Source: a virus
Strand: one strand, 5' to 3'
IMG/VR virus record: IMGVR_UViG_3300032241_000532
Span: 1 to 23,903 of that record
Length of the DNA: 23,903 bases
The notes under the pieces were generated by a model. The model did not search any database and was not told the DNA's origin. It saw only the letters and a list, made by a program, of their open reading frames with translations. The position numbers and the translations under genes were made by a program. Shown piece by piece: positions 1 through 6,407 of this stretch (position 1 is its first letter; the number at the start of each line of letters is the position of its first letter).

Positions 1-959
1 ATAACTTCTTGACCGGACAGACGGTTTACCTCGGTGGTCTTTCCCCAGCCGGATACAACGGTTCGTTCACGATTGCCTCAACTGGCACAAACACTTTTAC
101 CATCACAAACTCCACTCAACCCGGCGCAGTCACTTTCCAAGGCACTGCAACCGTTCAACCTTATCCAATACCAGCAGGAGGGGCGGTTTCGTATCAAGGC
201 ATCAACGGTTCAAGTAATGCAATCTGGCTCACTGGTTCCAACCCGCAAACGCTCTCTGGTGATGTGACGGTTGGCAATACAGGAACAGCAACCGTCAAGA
301 AGGTTCAGGGTGTAGCAATCAGCGGAACGCCTGCTTCCGGTCAGGTTCTTACGGCCTCTGCTACAAATGCTGCATCGTGGAGCAATCTTTCGTACTTCAA
401 TCAGTTAGCAATCAACATGCTGCCGATTATCGGTGGCGTCACAGCAGTAGGAGAGACCTTTCCTCGATACTTGACCAACAATGATTTGACATTGTACTCG
501 GGTCAGTTTCGAGCAACTGCTGTGTACCTCACGGCAGGAACAGTCGTTAGCAACATTTCTTTCTACACTAATACCGCAGGGTCGGGTTTGACCGGAACGT
601 GGGCGGGCATCACTACGTTCTCTGGTACTACCGCAACACTCGTTGCTGCTACCGCGCAGCAATCTCTGACCACAATGGCAAACAATACCTTATTTACATG
701 GCCTATCGCCACTATCGCTTCGGGTTCATCAAGCACCTATACCGTTCCAAGTACCGGCATCTACTACGTTGTAATCTGCGTGACTGGAACGACCATGCCA
801 CAACTTTCTTGCATTATCACAGGTTTTGCTGGGTCGCCAACCATTTCTCCGTTTATTGGGTTTACCACAAGTGGATCAACCAGCCCTCCCTCAATCGGCA
901 CAACCTATACAGGGATTACAAGCGGCGCGGCGTCCGTTTGCTATTTCGTTCTCACCTAG
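1..959 (+). CDS. Fiber-like structural protein, 3' part (5' end outside window)
   Basis: The frame is open to the left edge (first full codon at base 3), so the gene starts upstream. The TTG at base 9 is not needed as a start. Three parts are visible. The first is a beta-rich module reading TGQTVYLGGLSPAGYNG followed by a FTI strand, a pattern common in phage fibers. The second is a short linker with GDVTVGNTGTATVKKVQGV and PASGQVLTAS, the 'GDVSG...V.K.QG.P...SGQVL' type that usually joins a fiber shaft to its tip. The third is a tip domain of about 180 residues, rich in Thr, Ser and Gly and ending in CYFVLT. There is no enzyme motif. Its place just before the neck genes, rather than after the tail-tip genes, suggests a head or neck fiber, but that is inference. 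Fiber-like is fairly sure; its exact site on the virion is not. Confidence 0.7.
   Translation, partial: NFLTGQTVYLGGLSPAGYNGSFTIASTGTNTFTITNSTQPGAVTFQGTATVQPYPIPAGGAVSYQGINGSSNAIWLTGSNPQTLSGDVTVGNTGTATVKKVQGVAISGTPASGQVLTASATNAASWSNLSYFNQLAINMLPIIGGVTAVGETFPRYLTNNDLTLYSGQFRATAVYLTAGTVVSNISFYTNTAGSGLTGTWAGITTFSGTTATLVAATAQQSLTTMANNTLFTWPIATIASGSSSTYTVPSTGIYYVVICVTGTTMPQLSCIITGFAGSPTISPFIGFTTSGSTSPPSIGTTYTGITSGAASVCYFVLT
941..959 (+). repeat. Direct repeat copy 1 at the fiber 3' end
   Basis: This copy reads ctatttcgttctcacctag. A second copy at 1022-1040, ctattacgttctcacctag, differs at one base of 19. The copies are exactly 81 bp (27 codons) apart and each ends in a TAG stop in the same frame. 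Confidence 0.8.
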
Positions 960-980
960 ATTGGAATGGTAGAATAGAAA

Positions 981-1040
981 ATGCCCTCAACTTACGCAGG
1001 CAGTCAAGCAACACTGACTTTCTATTACGTTCTCACCTAG
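981..1040 (+). pseudogene. 19-codon remnant of a second fiber C-terminus
   Basis: A tiny reading frame, MPSTYAGSQATLTFYYVLT, ends at the TAG at 1038-1040. It lies in the same frame as the upstream fiber gene, separated from it by TAG codons at 957-959 and 975-977. Its end matches the end of that gene: TYAGSQATLTFYYVLT against TYTGITSGAASVCYFVLT. There is no good ribosome binding site in front of it. The best reading is a leftover of an alternative fiber tip after recombination or partial duplication. A translated micro-protein, or a readthrough extension of the fiber, is possible but not supported by anything else in the sequence. Confidence 0.5.
1022..1040 (+). repeat. Direct repeat copy 2, end of the fiber remnant
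   Basis: Partner of the copy at 941-959, with 18 of 19 bases identical. It lies 2 bases before the ATG of the next gene, so termination here could be coupled to that start. Confidence 0.8.
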
Positions 1041-1042
1041 CC

Positions 1043-1426
1043 ATGGGTCACTCATACCGTCACATCGGTAGTGCGCTCCGAGGTGGATCAGCACTGCACT
1101 ATTCGGGTCGCTTCCTTGCGGCTTACGAGCCGTTCGTCTTGTCTTCGGTTGCGGTTAGTGAAAAACAACGAGAACTCACGCGCTCGTCGCAAACCGTCTT
1201 TTCCTTCACGGAGAGTGCATTTACGGTCATGTATCCAGCGATCGTTGGTTCCGGCCTCATCGTGAGAGACACTCCGACAGACCAGATGTATGCTGAACCC
1301 TCAACCGTTGCTGCACTCACAGACCCCGCGCCAACGGTTGCCGTAGAGAGTTCCACCACCGCCACCTTTGAGGAAGAGGCAGTAATCTCGTATGAGGAAG
1401 GCGCAAATAATCGAGGGAGCGTATGA
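1043..1426 (+). CDS. Hypothetical protein, 127 aa
   Basis: I do not recognise this protein. The start is taken as the ATG two bases after the TAG of the fiber remnant. No clear Shine-Dalgarno sequence is visible, so translation may be coupled to the upstream stop. Codon choice matches the neighbouring genes, and the end overlaps the next start by ATGA (1423-1426), which supports it as real. The N-terminal half is mixed and basic (MGHSYRHIGSALRGG, then SSVAVSEKQRELTRSS). The C-terminal half is rich in Ala, Val, Thr and Ser with an acidic end containing FEEEAVISYEEGANN. No signal peptide or membrane segment is evident. By position it is a virion-associated or neck accessory protein, but that is inference only. 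A TAGTGAAA site lies inside it at 1156-1163. Confidence 0.6.
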   Translation: MGHSYRHIGSALRGGSALHYSGRFLAAYEPFVLSSVAVSEKQRELTRSSQTVFSFTESAFTVMYPAIVGSGLIVRDTPTDQMYAEPSTVAALTDPAPTVAVESSTTATFEEEAVISYEEGANNRGSV

Positions 1427-1758
1427 CGTTTATTGAGTATCCAAGTCCGGCATCAAGCCTCCCAGACCTTCAGATCACATGGGAAGACCAGAACGGCAAC
1501 CCCATAGATTTCAGCACCGGCTGGACGTTCAAGATGACCATCGCACAGCCACCGAACCCTGCGAAGATTACGAAGATGAGTGGGTTTAGTGCTGGAAACG
1601 GAACCCCGAACCTGACGATCATGTGGAGCCCGAACGAACTCTCCACCCTCACTCCGGGTCGGTGGGCCTTTCAAGTGACCGCAACCAACGGGCCTTCGGG
1701 TGGCAAGCAGCGCATCTTCAATGGAACTATCCGCATTGACCAACCGATTATCTCTTAG
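1423..1758 (+). CDS. Ig-like / BppU-type beta-sandwich protein, 111 aa
   Basis: The start overlaps the previous stop by ATGA. The protein has the pattern of small phage beta-sandwich proteins: a strand with DLQITWEDQNGNPIDFS, a turn, GWTFKMTI, then a central NLTIMWSPNELSTLTPGRWAFQVTAT and a last strand IFNGTIRID. The 'tW.d.dG.pidls' opening followed by 'W....l..l.pG.y.~v.at' is shared with the N-terminal domain of baseplate upper proteins and with small proteins found next to head-tail connectors in siphoviruses. It probably decorates the neck or capsid. The fold assignment comes from sequence pattern alone. Confidence 0.55.
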   Translation: MTFIEYPSPASSLPDLQITWEDQNGNPIDFSTGWTFKMTIAQPPNPAKITKMSGFSAGNGTPNLTIMWSPNELSTLTPGRWAFQVTATNGPSGGKQRIFNGTIRIDQPIIS

Positions 1759-1759
1759 G

Positions 1760-1766
1760 TAGTGAA
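1760..1766 (+). promoter_or_regulatory. Atypical ribosome binding site made of the TAGTGAAA word
   Basis: AGGTAGTGA (1757-1765) sits directly before the ATG at 1767. It matches the anti-Shine-Dalgarno complement AGGAGGTGA at 7 of 9 bases, and the TAGTGAAA octamer overlaps the start codon. The same arrangement is found at 2673-2680. Confidence 0.5.
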
Positions 1767-2258
1767 ATGACTTGGACATACAGCGCAGACCCGACCTCAT
1801 CAAACAAAGACGCCGTTCGATACCTCATTGGGGACACGAACGCCGACGATCCGCTTCTGCAAGACGAAGAGATCAACTTCAATCTCCTTGAGGTGAATAA
1901 CAACATCTACCGTGCGGCAGCGAACTCATGTGAGAACCTTGCAGCCCGATACGCGACCCTTGCTCAGAGCACGTCAAAGAGCGTCGGTGGCCTCTCACTC
2001 AGTCAGTCGTATGGTGATCGTGGTCAGAGGTTCCTCACACTTGCTAAGCAACTCGTTGTGCGCGCACGAAAGGTCAATCCCCCGTTGGTCAATGCCGACG
2101 CAAAGGCACTCGGCGCAGAGTTTTCAGTAGGTCAGTTCGACCCCTATGTGGCTACGACGAACACTTGGCCTACAGATTCGACAACGGGTGTGACAACCAC
2201 TTACGGGACAGGCTACAGCCCTGACTACTCTGGTAATGAGGGTGGCGGTCAAGACTGA
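1767..2258 (+). CDS. Head-tail connector (adaptor) protein
   Basis: A 163-residue protein of the usual length for the adaptor that binds under the portal (HK97 gp6 / SPP1 gp15 type). The diagnostic N-terminal block is present: DAVRYLIGDTNADDPLLQDEEI at about residues 14-35, seen in many siphovirus adaptors as 'vR.liGDtd..dplL.DeeI'. It is followed by an alpha-helical stretch (NNIYRAAANSCENLAARYA) and a YGDRGQRFLTLAKQL helix. The C-terminal 40 residues are Gly/Thr/Tyr-rich and probably flexible. The gene begins 8 bases after the preceding TAG and ends in TGATG, sharing one base with the next gene. The protein adapts the 12-fold portal to the closure protein encoded next. Confidence 0.85.
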   Translation: MTWTYSADPTSSNKDAVRYLIGDTNADDPLLQDEEINFNLLEVNNNIYRAAANSCENLAARYATLAQSTSKSVGGLSLSQSYGDRGQRFLTLAKQLVVRARKVNPPLVNADAKALGAEFSVGQFDPYVATTNTWPTDSTTGVTTTYGTGYSPDYSGNEGGGQD

Positions 2259-2668
2259 TGAGCAGCATTGACCCTCTCTTGCTCGCCATGATGACCCAGA
2301 CGGTCGTGGTGGAAAATGCAGCCTTGCCGAGCACGGAGACATGGACAGAGACAACGCCTCAACTTGACATTTACGGGCGACATGACGGTCAAGTAGCCAC
2401 CACCGATGCCGAGTGGCAAACAGGGAAGACAATCAAGTGCCGTCTTGAGTATTCCACCAAGATCGTTGCCGGGACAGACCACCGAGACCGTGCGAGTTCG
2501 GGTCGGGCTTACCTTGACGGGTTCTATCCAGAGATCAGCACCGAGAGCCGCATCACAATCCCTAGCCAGAAGCAACCAGCCTTGCGGCACCCGGTCATTG
2601 TCTCGATTGACAACAACTACGATGAAACGGGACTTACGGGATACAATACAGTTCTCAACTTTGAGTAG
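2258..2668 (+). CDS. Head closure / head-tail stopper protein
   Basis: A 136-residue protein that follows the adaptor with a one-base overlap, the standard place for the stopper (SPP1 gp16 / HK97 gp7 group). The sequence is consistent with a small beta-barrel: WTETTPQLDIYGRHDG, a central KIVAGTDHRDRASSGRAYLDG, and PSQKQPALRHPVIVSIDNNYDETGL near the end. The 'v.~..G.~r.s~..~yl' core with a final 'p.~I~sv....d..G' strand is typical of closure proteins. It would seal the filled head and provide the tail docking surface. The assignment relies mostly on position, length and pattern. Confidence 0.7.
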   Translation: MSSIDPLLLAMMTQTVVVENAALPSTETWTETTPQLDIYGRHDGQVATTDAEWQTGKTIKCRLEYSTKIVAGTDHRDRASSGRAYLDGFYPEISTESRITIPSQKQPALRHPVIVSIDNNYDETGLTGYNTVLNFE

Positions 2669-2672
2669 GCGG

Positions 2673-2679
2673 TAGTGAA
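2673..2679 (+). promoter_or_regulatory. Second atypical ribosome binding site with TAGTGAAA
   Basis: GGTAGTGAA immediately precedes the ATG at 2680. The spacing and the word are the same as at 1760-1767. It supports choosing the ATG at 2680 over the internal ATG at 2686. Confidence 0.5.
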
Positions 2680-3096
2680 ATGACTATGGGCCCGAACTTC
2701 TCCATCAAGTTCGACACTACCGATGTTCGTCGCATGGAGCGCAACGGCAAGCGTCTGACGAAGGACTTGCGTCGAGCGGTCAATGAAGTGCTGACCATGA
2801 TCTTCAATGAGAGCCAGATACTCGTTCCTGTGGATACCGGCGCACTCAAGGCTAGTGGAAAGTTGATCCTCAGTTCCCCCGGTTCGACACGGTTTGATTC
2901 GACAATCACCTACGGTTCCGATGGTTCCGATGGTCGGCCTCCTGTCACCTATGCGGTTGAGGTTCACGAAGACCTGCAAGCGCATCACACCGAGCCAACC
3001 CAAGCGAAGTTCCTTGAGGTTCCAGCAGACCGCTACAGTTCCTATCTCAAGAAGAAGATTGGCATGACCGTCCGTGCCGTCATGGAGAAGAAGTAA
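2680..3096 (+). CDS. HK97 gp10-like neck / tail-completion protein
   Basis: A 138-residue protein with the HK97 gp10-like signature. The N-terminal strand is FSIKFDTTDVRRMERNG, followed by a helix with DLRRAVNEVLTMIFNESQ. Next comes the diagnostic PVDTGALKASG at about residues 48-58, then a strand region ending in TYAVEVHE and the terminal block QAKFLEVPADRYSSYLKKKI. In the family, this 'vDTGaLr.S' plus 'Ya.~vE~G/H' pattern marks the small protein encoded between the closure protein and the tail terminator. The end is TAATG, overlapping the next start by one base. Confidence 0.85.
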   Translation: MTMGPNFSIKFDTTDVRRMERNGKRLTKDLRRAVNEVLTMIFNESQILVPVDTGALKASGKLILSSPGSTRFDSTITYGSDGSDGRPPVTYAVEVHEDLQAHHTEPTQAKFLEVPADRYSSYLKKKIGMTVRAVMEKK

Positions 3097-3536
3097 TGCT
3101 GATTGAAGAAATCGCCCAATACCTCACGAATACCCTAACGCAGACTGAATACGGCACACAAGGGTTGGTTTCTGGTGTCAATCTCTTTATCGGTAGGATG
3201 CCCGCCGAAGCCCCGAACGCTTGTGTGGTGATCGGTCAATACGAAGGGCCGCCATCTGAGTTCACGATGGGAAGGTCAGTCTCTTCGATTGACACTTACA
3301 AGATACAAATCATGGTTCGTGCTGAAAGGGAAGACTACCCCGGTGGCGCAGCGTGGGCAGCCTTGATCCGCAACGTGCTCGGCTACGCCCCCGTTCTTGA
3401 CCGCACTCTTTTCACTGACTTGATCCGACTTGAGCCAAGTGGAGTAGTCAATCCGTCTGGATACGACGAACTTGAGCGACCGAAGTTTAGTGTGAACTTC
3501 TCTGCCGTTCTGACCTCTGCGAATGAGTATCCATGA
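3096..3536 (+). CDS. Tail terminator-like protein
   Basis: A 146-residue protein in the usual tail-terminator slot. It has an N-terminal helix (LIEEIAQYLTNTLTQTEYG), then a strand with VNLFIGRMPAEAPNACVVIGQY. A central IDTYKIQIMVRAEREDYPGGAAWAALIRNVLG resembles the 'y.vqi~vR~.~y..a...a..i...L.g' core of minor capsid / tail terminator proteins. The final strand is KFSVNFSAVL. Such proteins form a hexameric ring that stops tail-tube growth and binds the head connector. It overlaps both neighbours (TAATG at the start, ATGA at the end), so translational coupling is likely. Confidence 0.75.
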   Translation: MLIEEIAQYLTNTLTQTEYGTQGLVSGVNLFIGRMPAEAPNACVVIGQYEGPPSEFTMGRSVSSIDTYKIQIMVRAEREDYPGGAAWAALIRNVLGYAPVLDRTLFTDLIRLEPSGVVNPSGYDELERPKFSVNFSAVLTSANEYP

Positions 3537-3814
3537 ACGAGTTTGAGATGCTAGTGAAAACTGTGGAGGCGGCGAAGGCAGCCGCACTCGCATCGGCAGC
3601 CGCACTTGAGGCAGTTGAGTTGATGCTCGGTGGATCAGCAACAAGTGAGGTTGAGGAAGAGCCGGAACAAGAACTCGACCCCATTGAGCCTGAACCTGAA
3701 CCCGAAGGGTGCGACCACCGAGAGGGTGTGGACATTGAGGTTGGTTCGGGAAAGTTCCGTGTCTGCCCGTGTGGTTGGCAAGGGCAACTTGACGCACCCC
3801 CTATCGTAGAGTAG
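3533..3814 (+). CDS. Small acidic protein with a CxH...CxC zinc-binding-like end
   Basis: 93 residues in three sections. Residues 1-35 are a predicted Ala-rich helix (EMLVKTVEAAKAAALASAA). Residues 36-58 are an acidic Pro/Glu linker with the repeated EPEPEPE. The C-terminal module has Cys60-x-His62 and Cys78-x-Cys80, spaced like a small zinc ribbon or treble-clef knuckle (GCDHREG ... RVCPCGWQ). Proteins of this build occur among actinophage tail genes with no assigned role. The start overlaps the previous gene by ATGA. Metal binding is inferred from four ligands only. I see no catalytic motif and give no function. Confidence 0.65.
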   Translation: MNEFEMLVKTVEAAKAAALASAAALEAVELMLGGSATSEVEEEPEQELDPIEPEPEPEGCDHREGVDIEVGSGKFRVCPCGWQGQLDAPPIVE

Positions 3815-3823
3815 GGTAGTAGC

Positions 3824-4090
3824 GTGACGAAGCGGAATACGACTGTTGCCGAGCCCGCCTACATTCCACCATGGGTCGAGTTGGACGCATGGGGAGAGTT
3901 TACGAAGGGCGACAAGATCGTTATCAAGGGCGAGCGTGGTGATTTCGTCTTTATGAGCGTTCACGTGGTTGCCGAAGAGGTCACGGCTGTCAATGTCATC
4001 GGTGGTCTTCACGGTCATTCTGGGTGGCGTTCATTCCGTCCTGAGCGCGTCGGCGTGGTGAAGAAGCCCCGAACTCGCAGAACGAAGTAG
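3824..4090 (+). CDS. Small SH3/KOW-like hypothetical protein (GTG start)
   Basis: 88 residues starting at GTG (3824), nine bases after the previous TAG, with a weak GGGTAGTAG in front. It opens with PAYIPPWVELDAWGEF, then a compact beta domain (KGDKIVIKGERGDFVFMSVHVV ... VNVIGGLHGHSGWRSFRPERV) and a basic tail (KKPRTRRTK). The 'GD.v.I.G~rG.F.F.sv' stretch followed by 'GWRSFRPERV' suggests a small barrel. Similar small proteins occur between the tail terminator and tail-tube genes of actinophages. Role unknown; the basic tail could bind nucleic acid or an acidic partner. Confidence 0.6.
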   Translation: MTKRNTTVAEPAYIPPWVELDAWGEFTKGDKIVIKGERGDFVFMSVHVVAEEVTAVNVIGGLHGHSGWRSFRPERVGVVKKPRTRRTK

Positions 4091-4159
4091 GCGACCCTTA
4101 GCGTTTCTCTATTTGAGTGGTAATCTTGGTCTGAACGGACTACTTCTCGGAAGGGTGAA
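4091..4159 (+). promoter_or_regulatory. 69-bp intergenic gap with a weak promoter-like pair and a ribosome binding site
   Basis: This is the longest gap between intact genes in the window. TTAGCG (4098-4103) and TAATCT (4121-4127 region) are about 17 bases apart and could be a poor -35/-10 pair of the actinobacterial TAnnnT kind. AAGGGTGA (4151-4158) is a good ribosome binding site for the ATG at 4160. No terminator-like hairpin is seen. The promoter reading is tentative. Confidence 0.25.
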
Positions 4160-4453
4160 ATGGCTAAGTCAAACCCCGCAGCACCAGCCTACGTAATCAC
4201 CAGCAAGTCGCCCATCTCGTACAGTGGCAAGCGTGTGGCTCCGGGAACCGTAGTCACCGACATTCCGGGTGAGAGCGTCACTTGGCTCTTGAAGGAAGGC
4301 TACATCAAGCCTGCACCCGTTGTCGCACCTGCACCTTCTAGTGAAATCCCACCGGCGACCGAGCCTGCACCCGAGCCGACCCCTCCGGTCGAGCCACCAG
4401 CCGCGCCTACTGAGGAACCGGCCGCCCCTGCTGAAACCCCTGCGAGTGCCTAA
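4160..4453 (+). CDS. Small protein with a Pro/Ala/Glu-rich tail
   Basis: 97 residues in two sections. Residues 1-50 hold a folded module (YVITSKSPISYSGKRVAPG, then VTDIPGESVTWLLKEGYIKP). Its 'G.r~.pG.vv.dip..s..WLl..G.I' pattern is common in short actinophage proteins encoded just before the tail genes. Residues 51-97 are a low-complexity run of Pro, Ala, Glu and Thr, with repeats such as PAPEPTPPVEPP, and are probably extended. Its last base is the first base of the tail-tube gene (TAATG), and the gene ends with the ribosome binding region of that gene. It may be an accessory factor for tail assembly; function unknown. Confidence 0.65.
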   Translation: MAKSNPAAPAYVITSKSPISYSGKRVAPGTVVTDIPGESVTWLLKEGYIKPAPVVAPAPSSEIPPATEPAPEPTPPVEPPAAPTEEPAAPAETPASA

Positions 4454-5658
4454 TGCCAACTCCTATCTTCCTTCACGGTAAGAACACACGGGTTCTCCTT
4501 TCGGGCGCACCGAACCCCTACGCCTATAACGTCAATAACACCATCACCGTTGCCCCGCCGGTGGATCAGAGCAACCAACTGCAAGTCCTCTCGGCAGACT
4601 GCCCCATCTTCCCCGGTATGGTCATCGGGCCGGATTGGAACACCAGTGACACGCTTCCGACGAGTAGTCATTTCACCTTGGACGCCTATGGCAACCCACC
4701 GGCCTATCAGAACTATGTCTTGGCCGTGTCTGGCTCCACGATCACTATGTCGTGTTATGTGGACGCCACGACTGCTGCGAGCAACAATGTTTCACTAACC
4801 GACCCTATGACTTTGCATGTTGGCATTAGTGCAGATACCGGCTATGCAACGGACAATGCTTCGTTTGATGTGTCGCAGTTCTTCAATGATGTGTCGGTTT
4901 CCACCACCGTCGAGAGCACGGAAACGACTACCTTCCAGACTGACGGATCAAAGTCCTACATCGCTGGCCTGAAGGACGGTCAGATGACCCTCTCTGGCTT
5001 CTACGATGGTACCTTGGGCGGCATTGACGCAATCCTCTCCAACGTGATGAATGCTCAGTCCTCACGACTTTATGGTGTAAATAACTACAGTGTTCCTCAA
5101 GGCATCGTGGTCTTCCCTGACGGTAATGCGAATAACTGCTTCATGGCTCAAGGCTTTGAGACGAAATACGATCTCAAGTCTTCTGTCTCTGGGGTTGTGA
5201 CCGTTGATGCTGATGTGCAAGTCACGGGAGGCGTTCGACGCGGTTGGGGAACCTACACGACGTTCGGCACACTTGACGGTTCTAGCACGAGCGCAACCGT
5301 GGCACTCCCCGCCTACCCGACGCAAACGGAGAACGGTGGACTACTGATCGGTGGAGTGACTGGAATCGTCGGTGCTGAAAACTTCCAACCCGACAACTTG
5401 CAAATCACTTGGACGCTCCAACACTCTCAAGACGGTCTGACTTGGGTGGACGACCTCGTGTTCTACGGTGGCGGCGACACTCTGACTACGAACATGGGGC
5501 TCGTTAGTGTAATCGCAGACAGTAAGAGCACTCAAGAATGGCAGATTTCCAATACGGTTTATCCGTATGTCCAACTACTTTTCACTATCTCAAACAGTGA
5601 CGGTACGAACACCGACCCTGTTTCCGTCAACTTCTACTTTGGGTTCGCCCGCTACTAA
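4453..5658 (+). CDS. Major tail (tube) protein 1, with extra C-terminal domain
   Basis: 401 residues. The first 255 or so are a tail-tube protein clearly related to the next gene. Shared blocks are FLHGKN (here) against FNHGKN, FFNDVSVS against WINDVDLP, ETTTFQTDGSKSYIAGLK against ETTTFSRDGVKTYIVGLK, LSGFYD against FSGMYD, and KYDLKSSVSGVVT against KYDVKSSVSGVVT. After about residue 258 there is a further beta-rich domain of some 140 residues (starting GTYTTFGTLDGSS and ending VNFYFGFARY) that the second copy lacks. It is probably an exposed surface domain, as in tube proteins with Ig-like decorations. It starts by a one-base overlap and ends before a clear AAGGAGA site for its paralogue. Confidence 0.8.
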   Translation: MPTPIFLHGKNTRVLLSGAPNPYAYNVNNTITVAPPVDQSNQLQVLSADCPIFPGMVIGPDWNTSDTLPTSSHFTLDAYGNPPAYQNYVLAVSGSTITMSCYVDATTAASNNVSLTDPMTLHVGISADTGYATDNASFDVSQFFNDVSVSTTVESTETTTFQTDGSKSYIAGLKDGQMTLSGFYDGTLGGIDAILSNVMNAQSSRLYGVNNYSVPQGIVVFPDGNANNCFMAQGFETKYDLKSSVSGVVTVDADVQVTGGVRRGWGTYTTFGTLDGSSTSATVALPAYPTQTENGGLLIGGVTGIVGAENFQPDNLQITWTLQHSQDGLTWVDDLVFYGGGDTLTTNMGLVSVIADSKSTQEWQISNTVYPYVQLLFTISNSDGTNTDPVSVNFYFGFARY

Positions 5659-5663
5659 GGAGA
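5657..5663 (+). promoter_or_regulatory. Canonical ribosome binding site for tail protein 2
   Basis: AAGGAGA overlaps the TAA stop of the previous gene and lies 9 bases before the ATG at 5673. It is one of only a few strong Shine-Dalgarno sites in the window, as expected for a protein made in many copies. Confidence 0.7.
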
Positions 5664-5672
5664 GCATCAACC

Positions 5673-6383
5673 ATGACAACCCCCATCTTCAATCACGGTA
5701 AGAACGCGTTTCTGGCCCTCGGTTTCGCTGAGGCCGCAAACTCGGACTTCCCCGGTCTCACCGGCTCGGTTGGTGGAAACGGTGTGCCCGGTGGCACTGC
5801 CGATACTGCACTTACCCTCTCGGCAACGGGAACCTTCGCTCAAATCAACACTCCACCCGTTCCGGGTAGCGATGAGTACGGAGCGTTCGTCGGTGGTGTT
5901 CCGATCATTACGACTGATGACATGACCTCAACCTCGGCAGTCACGCTCGGAGAGGCTGTGAACGCTGGTGGAATAGTTCTGCCGATGTACAACATCTCGC
6001 CGTGGATCAACGACGTTGACTTGCCCATCTCGATTGACCCGAACGAGACCACGACCTTCTCGCGTGATGGTGTAAAGACCTACATTGTCGGTCTCAAGGG
6101 TTGGTCACTCACCTTCTCTGGTATGTATGACCAGACTGACGGAAGCATGGACTACTGGATCAGCCAGATGGAGGCTTACCAAGACACTCCGGGTCAGTTC
6201 ATTACCTTCGTGTACGGCCCTGCCGACCCGGGTCAGTACGGCGGTTCCACCATCGCTCCTTCGGTCAAGTATTACGGTCAAGGTATCCTCACGAAGTACG
6301 ACGTCAAGTCCTCGGTGTCGGGCGTTGTGACCTTTGATAGTGAAATCCAGCCCACGGGTAAGGTCTGGCGGACTATCATCTAG
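5673..6383 (+). CDS. Major tail (tube) protein 2
   Basis: 236 residues, the size of a plain siphovirus tube subunit. It shares at least five conserved blocks with the 401-residue protein before it, including GKN near the N-terminus, ETTTF..DG.K.YI.GLK in the middle, and KYD.KSSVSGVVT near the end. It lacks the extra C-terminal domain. The N-terminal 90 residues are Gly/Thr-rich and diverge from the paralogue. A strong AAGGAGA site precedes it, and the chaperone gene follows 24 bases later, where a tube protein is expected. It could be the main tube subunit, with protein 1 as a second ring type or a tail-end subunit. Which one forms the tube cannot be told from sequence. Confidence 0.8.
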   Translation: MTTPIFNHGKNAFLALGFAEAANSDFPGLTGSVGGNGVPGGTADTALTLSATGTFAQINTPPVPGSDEYGAFVGGVPIITTDDMTSTSAVTLGEAVNAGGIVLPMYNISPWINDVDLPISIDPNETTTFSRDGVKTYIVGLKGWSLTFSGMYDQTDGSMDYWISQMEAYQDTPGQFITFVYGPADPGQYGGSTIAPSVKYYGQGILTKYDVKSSVSGVVTFDSEIQPTGKVWRTII

Positions 6384-6390
6384 GTTATTC

Positions 6391-6402
6391 CCTAGATAGG
6401 AG
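6391..6402 (+). promoter_or_regulatory. Ribosome binding site of the chaperone gene within a short inverted repeat
   Basis: TAGGAG (6397-6402) lies 5 bases before the ATG at 6408. CCTA (6391-6394) and TAGG (6397-6400) form a short inverted repeat around GA and could partly hide the site. Four base pairs is weak, so any regulatory effect is doubtful. Confidence 0.4.
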
Positions 6403-6407
6403 CAACC

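Noticed and set aside
599-1042. 5' extension of the 127-residue gene back to 599
   Set aside because: The extra sequence overlaps the fiber gene in another frame and is unlike protein. The ATG at 1043, two bases after a stop, is the better start.
6384-6407. Terminator between tail protein 2 and the chaperone
   Set aside because: The CCTA/TAGG repeat is only four base pairs with a two-base loop and no T run follows. It overlaps a ribosome binding site.
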